Source of the DNA: Gautieria morchelliformis
Taxonomy: Eukaryota > Basidiomycota > Agaricomycetes > Gomphales > Gomphaceae
NCBI GenBank assembly: GCA_015179125.1
Contig: WHVA01000194.1
Span: 124,001 to 188,000 of the forward strand
Direction: 5' to 3'
DNA length: 64,000 nt
Positions 55,150 to 64,000 of the stretch are shown one piece after another. Below the pieces are notes generated by a model. The model was not told the DNA's origin. It saw only the letters and a program-made list of their open reading frames with translations, and did not search any database. Position numbers and translations under genes: made by a program. Position 1 is the stretch's first letter. Each line of letters opens with the position of its first letter.

Positions 55150-55780
55150 CCCGCACCCGCCGCCGCCTGTTCCCCCACCACCCCGTCCTCCTACACCAGC
55201 TCGCCCACCCCAGCACCTCCACGCCCCTCACCCCGCCGCGTACGCGTGCGCCCCCTGCGTCCTTCGCGTCGTCGCCCAACCCGTCCCCGCACCTGCACCC
55301 ATACCTGCACCCGCACCCACACCCGCACCCACCGCCCCCCGCTTCCCCACCACCCCGTCCTCCTACACCAGCTCGCCCACCTCCGCCCCCGCGTCCTTCG
55401 CGTCGCCGCCCAACCCGTCCCTGCACCCACACCCGCACCTGCACCTGCACCTGCATCTGCACCTGTACCTGCACCCGCACCTGTACCTGCACCTGCACCT
55501 GCACCTGCCGCCGCCCGCTTCCCCACCACCCCGTCCTCCTACACCAGCTCGCCCACCTCCACCCCCGCGTCCTTCGCATTGCCGCCCAACCCATCCCTGC
55601 ACCCGCCGCCGCCCACTTCCCCACCACCCCGTCCTCCTACACCAGCTCGCCCACCTCCACCCCCGCGTCCTTCACGTTGCCGCCCAACCCGTCCCTGCAC
55701 CCGCACCCGCACCCACACCCACACCCGCACCCACACCCACACCCGCCGCCGCCCGCTCCCCCACCACCCCGTCCTCCTAC
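55150..55780 (+). repeat. GC-rich minisatellite with five copies of a Pro-rich unit
   Basis: The string CACCCCGTCCTCCTACACCA occurs five times (near 55176, 55349, 55525, 55622, 55763), separated by arrays of CACCTG/CACCCG. Only one such unit is in the left arm, so the array differs in copy number between the arms. Open frames in all three plus-strand registers are a side effect of composition. Confidence 0.8.
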
Positions 55781-56341
55781 ACCAGCTCACCCACCCCAGC
55801 ACCTCCGCACCCCTCACCCCACCGCATACGTGTGCGCCCCCGCGGTTTCCGAGCTCAAGAACGTGTCAGGATCGGCGAAGTTGCCTTATGGTGCATTGGC
55901 ACTCGGTGCGGAAGGGATCAAATATTTCGGGGCTTATGCTACACAGGAGGAAATCCGACATCGAGAATGAACGCCTACCGTCAGATCTCACTGATCCAAT
56001 GTCAGAAGAAGCTAAGCCCTTCCTCTCCAATCCTATGACACCCTCTTCTGGAGATTCTCCTGTAGTGGGTTCTCACCATTAGTACAAAGTAGCAAACAAA
56101 ATTAAAACCTGCATTGAACTACATACAGTAAGCTAAGCTTGCCCTCAGCACCCAAAATGCAAAATAAAAAATGCTTGTTTTATTTGGATTTTTTAGTTCT
56201 ATGCCCTAGCTATGGTCCACATAGCTTCAGATATGAAATTTCAAGCGAATCGGAGCGATATCAAGCAAGATATCGTTGTTCGAAGTTTGCACGCTAAAAC
56301 GGAAGCAAATCCGACGCGTGCCTTAGGTACTGCAAACGGGT
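55740..56341 (-). repeat. Right arm of the ~600-bp inverted repeat
   Basis: Reverse complement of 47694-48303. The outer edge is CTGCAAACGGGT at 56330-56341. The plus-strand frame ends SGDSPVVGSHH at 56082, matching the left arm. Confidence 0.9.
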
Positions 56342-56409
56342 GTAACAGCACACAGATACTGTTAATTCTTCAAATGTGTTTTTACATATTGTCAAGACAA
56401 AAAGGAAAA

Positions 56410-56460
56410 GGCTAGGGCTGGTTGAGCAGCCTTCCTTGGCTGGTTGAACAGCTGTTCCCC
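56410..56460 (+). repeat. Left arm of a second inverted pair
   Basis: Contains two copies of GCTGGTTGARCAGC and then CTGTTCCCC. The reverse-complement arm is at 57583-57642. Confidence 0.6.
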
Positions 56461-57391
56461 TACATTGGGTAATGGTAGTGTTAGTACTACCATCAAATAG
56501 TTTCAAGGGTATAGGAGAGACAGGATAAGCAGGCATAGAGTACTTCTGGACAAATGTTACGTATCGGAATTCCCAGAGGTTGGAACTGGAAAGGACAACG
56601 GCTTCAACTTATGTGTTGCGCCCCTGATGAACTACCGTCCTAAGTATTTCGGAATTGACTTGCGGATATCGGAGAAGGCGGAAGTTGGGAACAGAGTACT
56701 GAAGGTCGAGGGTCGAGGGTCGGAGGGCAAAGGTCGGAAGAGGTGGAAGAGGCGGAGGACAGAGGTTCGAGGACTGAGGGAGACAAGACTAGCAAAACTC
56801 GCTGTGCTAAGAACAGGAGACAGTGCAAAGGGAATCACATATCGATGTCGATTATCTGATTGCAGAATGGAGACATACATGAGGGGGTTTTTATACAAAG
56901 AGCAGAAGCAACAGGTAATGGTATGGTACTAAGCAAATTCTGGAGAGTGCGGGAATCGGATAGACATATGGGGCAAGTAACTAATGCGGAACAATGGGAT
57001 GACAAGGGGGGTGCAGGGTAGGGTAAGTACAATGGCAAAGAACAAGGCGAGTAAGTACAATAGGCATCGGAAGAAGCGGAACTATGGAAATGGTATCTTG
57101 CTGTGTTCAGGGTCGAGTACGGGGGCCAGTATCTGGAGGTGGCCAGGGGTACTGAAAGAACAAGGGGTCGAGGTAGAGGGTTGCAGAAGTTGCGGATGTC
57201 GGAATAGAGTCGGAGGTGGTGCGGAGGATATGCAGAGGTGGTGGAGATGGTTGATCGGAACAGTCGTAACAGTATCTCCCCTTCAAGGTCGAGCCCCGTG
57301 ATACCACAGGTCGGGTCACGTGACCTGTGAACAAACGTGTCGGAGTTTGAAAGAAAGGTGGGAGAAAAAACACGTTGATTTCTGATCCATC

Positions 57392-57691
57392 ATGAGCTCA
57401 CTTCCCGAACTCTCAAAAATGACCAGTGCTCAAATGAAAGAGTACTTTGCCAACGTTCTTGCCGAGAAGGAGCTCGCGGAAAAGCGCGAGGCCGAGGAGG
57501 CGGCTCAGAAGGAGAAGGAGCGACTGGAGGAGGTGCGCAGGGAGGAAGAGCGCAAGGACCAGGAGGAATGCGACCGACTGTATGGGAACCGCTGTTCAAC
57601 CAGCACACTACATGGTCTCGGTTCTAGCTGTTCAACCAGCTCTCAAATGTCTCTTTATTGTAAATTTGTAGTCTGCATCAAAGGCCTTTAA
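57392..57691 (+). pseudogene. Truncated coiled-coil gag-like ORF
   Basis: MSSLPELSKMTSAQMKEYFA is followed by a Glu/Lys-rich coiled coil (EKREAEEAAQKEKERLEEVR). The frame runs into the inverted-repeat arm at about 57580 (NRCSTST), where normal coding ends. This resembles the N-terminus of Agaricomycete gypsy gag proteins. It follows LTR-like sequence (56480-57370), whose borders I could not fix. Probably a retroelement start interrupted by an insertion. Confidence 0.5.
57583..57642 (-). repeat. Right arm of the second inverted pair
   Basis: Two copies of GCTGTTCAACCAGC, 40-odd bp apart. Reverse complement of the left arm at 56410-56460. It interrupts the gag-like ORF. Confidence 0.6.
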
Positions 57692-58005
57692 AAACAACCA
57701 ATTATCGCCCATAAAAAATGTCTACTGTCCTCATAAGGCCTATTCAAACATCCCTCTAATTATCTATGAATTTTACCTATTTTTCCGAGGCTGTCTCCAC
57801 TCAAACTCACTTATTTCTGTGCAGCAGAGTTGTGGATACACACATCCCCACAACTCTGTTTCGGACTTCCGATTTCAAACTCTGACCGGACGCTCGCGTC
57901 ACTCGCGGCTTGTGCACCTGCGGTCACCCACAAATCCGGTCAGGTGGCTCCTTCAGACTCAGCCTCTGACTTTGAAAAGCCTAGTCATTTGCTTGTACAG
58001 CCGCA
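57692..58005. other. Non-coding retroelement flank
   Basis: No gene is seen. A short inverted pair (AGTTGTGGATACAC and ATCCCCACAACT) lies at about 57826-57856. Confidence 0.3.
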
Positions 58006-58300
58006 ATGACTCAACTGACTCATGCACACCTTGGTGAGTCACATGCTCATGACTCACCCAAGCTGTCATGAATCACATGGGCCCAATTAATGACTCATTC
58101 CTGACAAATCAAGCCCTGATTGGTGGAAAACCTAGTGGAGTCACCAGTAGGAGTCATTTCTAGTCACTGTGAGTCATTATGAGTCAGACAGAACCTTCCT
58201 ACACATTCCGAAAGCTTCTTCGTGACTCATTCCCCCATTCCATTAATATATAGAGGGTCCTACCGCTTAGTTAAGCGCCTGTACAATATGATATAAAAGG
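58006..58300 (+). promoter_or_regulatory. LTR promoter-like segment with TGASTCA cluster and TATA box
   Basis: Eight TGACTCA or TGAGTCA sites (the Gcn4/AP-1 core) occur in about 230 bp, followed by GATATAAAAGGAGGCC, a good TATA box. The same order is seen at 59879-60140. Transcription to the right is inferred. Confidence 0.55.
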
Positions 58301-58350
58301 AGGCCCTTTTTGCCTGCCTTTCATCAGCCAATCTACCCATCTTCTATCCT

Positions 58351-58859
58351 ACACGTGACCTCATGTGACTTGCATCTTACTAAGCTGCTAATCCCAGCTA
58401 GGGTTATTCACTTACTTTAGTGTCTAATTCCTTGTTAAGTAGTTACTTTACTGCTTAGCCACTTGGACTAATCCTCCAGGTGTAATTCTACAGAGTGAGT
58501 CTGTCAATTGAAAGTCTTGCCATTCGCCAATACCCGAGACGATCTAGTCAGTTGATTTTCCTGATTAGAGACTTTCACAAGTCACTTTATCCACAAAACT
58601 CGTCCCTCGTTTTATTGCAGTGCGCTGGTAGATTATCAGGGCAGTCCATTTATAAACTCGCCTGCTAAGTACATTCCTTTATATTTTGGAATACGCTTGG
58701 ACCCCAATAGTGTCCTTGAACCTACAGTCTTTTAGTTTATTGTTCAGTGCTGCTAAGAAATGTATTGCCTTCCATCCGTATTAACTTGGACTAGTTCTTA
58801 CGCGGATTGCAACCAAGGTACAAATATTAAATTATTTCCGGAGTTGTGCTGCAGCATTG
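58351..58859 (+). repeat. LTR copy A (R-U5-like part)
   Basis: Direct similarity with 61109-61840: shared strings include AAGCTGCTAA, CCCAGCTAGGGTTATT, GCAACCAAGGTACAAATATT and GGAGTTGTGCTGC. Ends GCAGCATTG, immediately followed by an internal stub with a minus-strand frame. Confidence 0.7.
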
Positions 58860-58860
58860 T

Positions 58861-59118
58861 TTAATATTCTTTGAGTCTTGTAAACGACACGTTCTGATAG
58901 ATTGAAGGGTTAGCAATAACACCAAAGTCTTGAAGGGTTCCAAAACAACCATCATCCTCGATGGGCCTCGGAGCAACCTCGGCTTGAACCTCGGGCATAA
59001 CCTCGCCCAAGGGACTGTCCTCCTGAGACAGTAGTGTTTGGTCGAAGAGATTGTCGGCGCTGTTCACATCGACTGCAGAGTTGAACAGGGCTTGCGGGCG
59101 CACCATATTCGTTGGCAC
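58861..59118 (-). pseudogene. Retroelement polyprotein stub
   Basis: Up to 85 residues, ending CFGTLQDFGVIANPSIYQNV and then SFTRLKEY. A second copy of this ending (CFGTIQDFGVRANTLVYQNV, then SYTKLQEY) is at 61525-61746. It is therefore part of a dispersed element next to its LTR. The family is not identified. Confidence 0.5.
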
Positions 59119-59265
59119 TTGGTTTTGCTGCCTCCTACCCAGCCTTTTATCTAACCTCAGCTACAATTTAAGCTTCGCCTTTCCAGCTACTTAACATCGG
59201 GCTGGGATCTAGATTCGAGGATAGGCAAACCTTGTTCATATTATGGCCTCGAGGGTCTCGGCCAT

Positions 59266-59786
59266 AAGGGGGGGATACTGTAAGGACCTGGCCTTTGGCC
59301 GGTTGCTTACCGGTACAACCCTTTTTCCGAGCCTGAGCCTTGTGATACTTGTGCCCGAGTACTTGTGATTCTAAGCCTGCGCCCGAGCCCGAGCTCATAT
59401 CCGACCTTGATCCCATGCCCAAATCCCCTTAGTTACTGATCCCGTTCCATCACACATCACTTGTATATTGACCTCACCCTGATTCCCCCGCATATGCTCG
59501 CCCCTGACCCTTACCCTCGCCCGTATGTAAACCCCCTGTATGCATTCCTATTCTTCAGTCTGAAAATCAACCATTGTACCCTTTGATCCTTAGTTAGTTT
59601 CTAAGCCTTCGCCTCTTATTCATTTACCTCCAAAGTTGGGACTCGTGCGTAGGGTCAGCACAGCACATAAGCTGAAGCCAAGTCCCTCTCCGACATCCCT
59701 ATCAGAACCTCGCTCCATAACCTCAGACCTTACCTCGGGTTTCGCTCCCGAGCTCGGTCAACCTTACGAAGGATCATATCGTAACA
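59266..59786 (+). mobile_element. Ty3/gypsy polypurine tract and LTR
   Basis: AAGGGGGGGATAC (polypurine tract) is directly followed by an LTR-like unit from 59279 to 59786 that begins TGTAAGGACC and ends CGTAACA (TG...CA, 508 bp). This is the standard gypsy 3' junction. The internal region left of it is reduced to a short stub, so it is a near-solo LTR. Confidence 0.6.
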
Positions 59787-59878
59787 CTGGTGTATCATTG
59801 GCTGAGAGGCCTCTTACCCAATGAAAGGCTGTGTTGAGCTAATCCTCTTTAAGAATAAGGGTGTATCTTATTCTTAGA

Positions 59879-60140
59879 CGTGACTCATGCCTGACTCACT
59901 ACCCCATTTCTGCATGACTCAGTGTATGACTCACTCCCTGATCATGGGCTGTGATTGGTCAACATGAGTTCTGACTCATTACCCTTTTTCTCTCTGACTC
60001 ACTCCCTAATCGTGAACTGCGATTGGCCAACACATGCTCTGACTCACTACCCTTTTTCTCAATGACTCACTACCCTATTTCTTCGTGACTCATTCTAGTC
60101 TATTAATAGATAGTATATACAATATAAAAGGAGGCCTTAC
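59879..60140 (+). promoter_or_regulatory. Second TGASTCA cluster with TATA box
   Basis: Nine TGACTCA sites occur in about 215 bp, ahead of TACAATATAAAAGGAGGCC. Same architecture as 58006-58300. Confidence 0.55.
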
Positions 60141-60156
60141 TGCCCACATTTCGTCA

Positions 60157-61108
60157 CTCCCTAGCAGCTTCGCCAGAGTTCCCCGCACCCACCGACCACT
60201 CCCCCTCTACGTCCACTCTACTTGCTGCTCACGCATTTCGCCAGCAGGCACACCATCAAATATGATCGATACCATTCACCCGGCATGATGGTTCATCATT
60301 AACCCCATCATCTTCTTAATCCAACCCCATTGGGTGTTCGTATGGCCAAGGTGTGTTCGCAGGACGTCCCTTCCATAGGTCGTGCGGGATCAACCCAGTA
60401 AACAAAGAGTCCATGCAGGGTAGCATGTATGCGGGTCTCAAGACATGGTTTTGTCCATAAGTGCCTTCGCCCCCTTTACTCTCCATCGTTTCATGTTCGC
60501 ATTCTCCCCTCACTCTATTGTATGTTTATTCCATCTACTTAGTATCATGACTACACACCCCTATCCAGCCCTAACTCACGACGGCCTCTTTCCTATTCAC
60601 TAATACCTTGCGAGCATTCGATATAAGTAGTTTACATTCACATGTATATTCTCCAGTTCAATTATCATACGTCGTTCATCTTGTGCAAATTTGACCTCAC
60701 TGTGGCCATCGTCTTAAGCCTTCTCTTGGAGATTTCCATCTTCAACTAGCAAAGGACTTAGGCATCACTGGTGAGTTCTCATACTTCATCTTCATTACCT
60801 TAGCCTTTGAACCATTTTCTGTGCTGTTGGCGAAGGGCTCCGAAGGAGCACCTTCGCCAGCGAAGGGATTGTCGAGACTTAGACACCCCTTCCGTGAGAC
60901 CTTGCACGTTACATCGTCAAGTGCCACGGGCTATTTCGCTACGACTATAGATAGGGTGAGCCCCGTTCGGGCAACCCTCTTACCTTGTGAACATTCATCG
61001 GTTCATCTATTCGCCGAACGGCATACTTATTCACACAAGTTATTCGGGCATTCACTGTGTTCACTAATACACGATATTAACGCCTAAAAACCAATCTTGA
61101 CACTATCC
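60157..61108. repeat. Insertion inside the second LTR copy
   Basis: About 950 bp that copy A lacks. Its first 75 bp (CACTCCCTAGCAGCTTCGCC and on) reappear at 63907-63985. A minus frame at 60513-60316 encodes MDSLFTGLIPHDLWKGRPA and ends EHPMGLD, not recognised. A plus frame at 60821-61087 has no family features. Confidence 0.45.
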
Positions 61109-61840
61109 ACGTACCTCGTGTGACTTGCCAACCTTGCACAGCTTACTAAGCTGCTAACCCCAGCTAGGGTTATTACACTTACTTAGTGTATTAATTCTCA
61201 GTTAAGTAGTTGCGTTTCTACTTAGCCACCTGGACTAACACTCCAGGTGAAATTCTGCAGAGTGAGCCTGACAATTGATTTCCTTGTCAATTAGCTCTCC
61301 AATACCTGAGACGAACTGATCAGTGACTTTCCTGTTCAGTGACTTTCACAAGTCACTTCTTAAACCCTTGTCGCTCATTTATTGCAGTGCATTGACGTTA
61401 ATCGGGTCAGTCCACTTACAAACTCTCCTGTGAAGCCATTCCTATCTTTTTGGAATACTTGGACCCCGATAGTCGTCCTCGAACCTACAGACTAATAGTT
61501 TGTTATTCATTACGCCAGTAGTGTTTAATATTCTTGCAGTTTCGTATATGACACGTTCTGATAGACCAAAGTGTTAGCTCTGACACCAAAGTCTTGAATG
61601 GTTCCAAAACATCGACCCAATCCACTTACAAACTCTCCTGCAGAGCCTATTCCCTCTTTAATAAAAGGAATACTCTTGGACTCCGATAGTGGCCTTGAAC
61701 CTACACACTCTTTTAGTTTATTGTTCAGTGCAGCTAAGAAACGCATTGCCTTCTATTTGTAATAACTTGGACTAGTTATTACACTGATTGCAACCAAGGT
61801 ACAAATATTAAATTATTTCTGGAGTTGTGCTGCTGCATTG
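61109..61840 (+). repeat. LTR copy B with nested internal stub
   Basis: Collinear with copy A, but interrupted at 61514-61605 by the internal stub seen at 58861. A second piece of LTR then follows (CCACTTACAAACTCTCCTGC is present twice). This looks like a collapsed or nested LTR-stub-LTR unit. Confidence 0.65.
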
Positions 61841-62060
61841 AATTGGTATTCTACTACAGTGTGCGACAGCCCTTTTCGGCAACTCGCAAGTATTAATCTG
61901 AAAAAACTTTCTTCCTCCGCAAAGCTGCCCTTATTTAAAATATAAATAGTCGAATAGTTAGCTAAGTAGTACTGCTTCATTGTGAACAGAGTAGTTTTTT
62001 AATATCTTAAAAATTTCGAAATATTTCACAAAAATTTGGTGGGGTTATACTAAAAGTGCC

Positions 62061-63824
62061 CTAGTGCACCGTAGAAGTGGCAGGAAGCGCCAGAGTAGCC
62101 TCTACATGCTTACGGTCAGTCTCTAAAGCCCTCAGGACATCTCCAGTAGCTCCAATACGACGGTGGGATTTGTACATCTTGACTGCGAAGGCAGCCTGCC
62201 TCACGTTTAACCCTTTTCTTCTCACAGTTGTTAGAGTTAATATAATAATTAAGAATATACTTACTCATACGCGTCCATATACCTCCATGTTTTGCGAAAG
62301 AACTTGCGAATAAGTTTGATATTGACCGAGTCAAGTATTTCTGGCACGAGTTTTCGCGCTGTTGCAAATTTGCCATCTGATACAGCCCGGTACTCTACAG
62401 ATACTTTGTGAGTATGTCATATATGCCAGTAAAGAAGCACATACTGTGTTTAGCCCATCCCCAATACATTTCAATAGGGTCGAGCTCACAATGAAACTTC
62501 GGTAAAAACATACAGATGTGCCCTTGGTTTTCGATGTATTCCTGTATTAACGGCTTCTGTTCAACAAAGTCCTTTTGCTGTGATAAGGCACGTGTAGCAC
62601 AGCAGAGACTGCTCTCGGACTCATGCACATCTGATGTGCCATCATCAATAGCGGCCTCACCCTCTGCTCGTTCAACAGCTGCAACTCGGGCAAGTCTGTC
62701 TTTTTCTGTTTGTGATGCTTTGCAGGTAGCACAGACATTCTTAACCTTTGTCTCTCCGCCAGCTCTCTCACAGAGAGCATCCCAAACTGAGGTCCATTCT
62801 TTGATAGTCACTCGAATCCCCTTCGCCTTCCCACGAAGCTCCGGATCCAATTCATCATCACCATAAACTAACCTTTGGATCTGTCCACGAGTGTCAGGTT
62901 GTCCTGCTTTGGGGGTGGGTTATCCAGAGGAATAACTGTGTCATGTAATACTCTTTGCTTGCCGCCAGATTTTATATTCATGTTCCAGACATTGAGTGCG
63001 TTGTTGGAAAAGGCCTCATGAGCTGATGAGCAGTCAAAAATCCAGATGCCAATTGCACCTGGATTGAGATACTCAAATAATGGGATTGCCGCTTGGATTT
63101 GCTGTAATAACTGAGCGGTGTCCCACCAAGGATCACCATGTTTCCCCGGGTGGATGATTTTCCGTGCATTTCTGACCAAAAGACATTGCTGCTCAGGCAA
63201 CTGCTGCTGCTGTTCCCACTGCTCGTCGGTGAGGGTGAGCCGCCCTGTGGTCTCTAGGATAAAATCCGACACGTGGACCGACCAACTGTTCCCTTTCTTG
63301 CGCAGCGGTTGCTGTCCTTCGGTAAGCCAGGTACGCCGACACTGTTCATTGGTAGCAACTGACATCTCATCATGATTGATTACAACATGAAGCTTCTCAT
63401 GCGCATCCATTTTCGGCATGCTCCAATCTAAAGTTTCAGAATCGATGGTCGGCATGAGACTGGACATTGTGCATCAGTATAAACATTGAGTATATCACAG
63501 GGATACATACTGTCGGTATTTTGCAAGTGTATTTAAAAAAACTTCTCTTGATTTTATGACATCGGGCCTCTCGTGCCCATCAATATAAAGTCCTTTCTTC
63601 ACTTCGTGGCTTCGATACCCCAGCCTTATCAGCCACCGTTCAGCTGTCCGAAGTGAAATAGTAGATTGCCTCCCGATAATGGCAAGCGATGGTAAAACCA
63701 CTGTATTGATGTGCTGCATAAAAATTGCAGGCGTAACTTGACCCAGGTTGAGTGCTGCAAGGTATTCTCGTATGCCTTGGAGGATAACCTCGCTATCCAA
63801 GAGTGTCAGGTGTGCCTGTTCCAC
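62061..63824 (-). pseudogene. DDE transposase, second family member, N-terminus missing
   Basis: Same superfamily as the transposase at 38.3-40.9 kb but a different family. Exons: 63824-63495 (KGLYIDGHERPDV), 63467-62868 (VVINHDEMSVATNEQ, first Asp; GIWIFDCSSAHEAF, second Asp), 62850 to about 62410 (ending FHCELDPIEMYWGWAKH, Glu), then FFRKTWRYMDAY near 62300 and AVKMYKSHRRIGATGDVLRA, ending at 62061. The right side stops at 63824-63840 without the N-terminal domain, where LTR-type repeat begins again. Catalytic residues are all present. A Cys-containing insert (VCATCKAS) sits before the Glu. Confidence 0.7.
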
Positions 63825-63906
63825 CTGCTTCTTTGGTATGGGAAGCGCACCATGGTCTCACGACCGGTTTATTTCTCCTACCACGCTACCTCTATGTTCC
63901 CCCTCA

Positions 63907-63985
63907 TCACTCCCTAGCATCTTCGCCAGAGTTCGCCGCACCTACCGACCACTTCCCCTCTACGTCCACTCTACCCGCTGTTCGC
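63907..63985 (+). repeat. Second copy of the 60157-60230 repeat
   Basis: CACTCCCTAGCATCTTCGCC continues collinear with 60157-60230 with a few differences. It runs close to the window end, so its extent is unknown. Confidence 0.75.
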
Positions 63986-64000
63986 CCCATTGTCCGAACC

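Noticed and set aside
55073..55817. Minus-strand ORFs rich in Gly/Trp/Arg in the right arm
   Set aside because: Read-through of the same GC-rich minisatellite; no normal coding composition.
56627..57301. Overlapping ORFs on both strands in the LTR-like region
   Set aside because: Low-complexity purine-rich sequence; no family features and mutually overlapping.

Overview
The window is nuclear DNA from a filamentous fungus, most likely an Agaricomycete (Basidiomycota). The evidence is dense genes with many 45-60 bp introns, a FunK1-type kinase, a Helitron with Rep and Pif1-type helicase parts, and the DDE, Ty3/gypsy and Ty1/copia families usual in that group. I saw no tRNA, rRNA or CRISPR array. 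Gene models were spliced by eye from GT-AG or GC-AG boundaries and family alignment from memory; no search was run.

Bases 1-32 kb are a conserved housekeeping arm. In order: PSD1 (-, partial), MED21 (+), a CUL4-type cullin (-), an Arf-like GTPase (+), UTP13 (+), a ChaC-type gamma-glutamylcyclotransferase (+), a CNNM/Mam3 transporter (-), RTF2 (+), a G-protein alpha subunit (-), the branched-chain 2-oxoacid dehydrogenase E2 (+), meiotic MSH4 (+), a small unknown ORF (-), ATP11 (+) and ATG4 (+). The genes are mostly intact and functionally unrelated, so this is ordinary euchromatin rather than a cluster.

Bases 32.5-64 kb are a nested transposon graveyard. In order: a frameshifted Helitron (32.5 to about 37.7 kb); a TIR element with TA flanks carrying a DDE transposase with in-frame stops (37.9-41.1 kb); a Ty3/gypsy element truncated at both ends (41.1-46.2 kb); a copia gag ORF between 29-bp inverted repeats (46.3-47.2 kb); two ~600-bp inverted arms (47.7-48.3 and 55.7-56.3 kb) enclosing a Tc1/mariner-like transposase, a FunK1 kinase and an unknown charged protein; a second inverted pair around 56.4-57.6 kb; LTR remnants with dense TGASTCA arrays (57.8-61.8 kb); and a second DDE transposase (62.1-63.8 kb).

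The strongest unusual signal is in gene structure. Several conserved genes seem to need microexons: 12 and 18 nt in the Arf-like gene, 6 nt in ChaC, 8 nt inside the MSH4 Walker A motif, and a possible single-nucleotide exon in the G-alpha gene. GC-AG introns are also unusually common. Both proposals can be tested directly with RNA reads.
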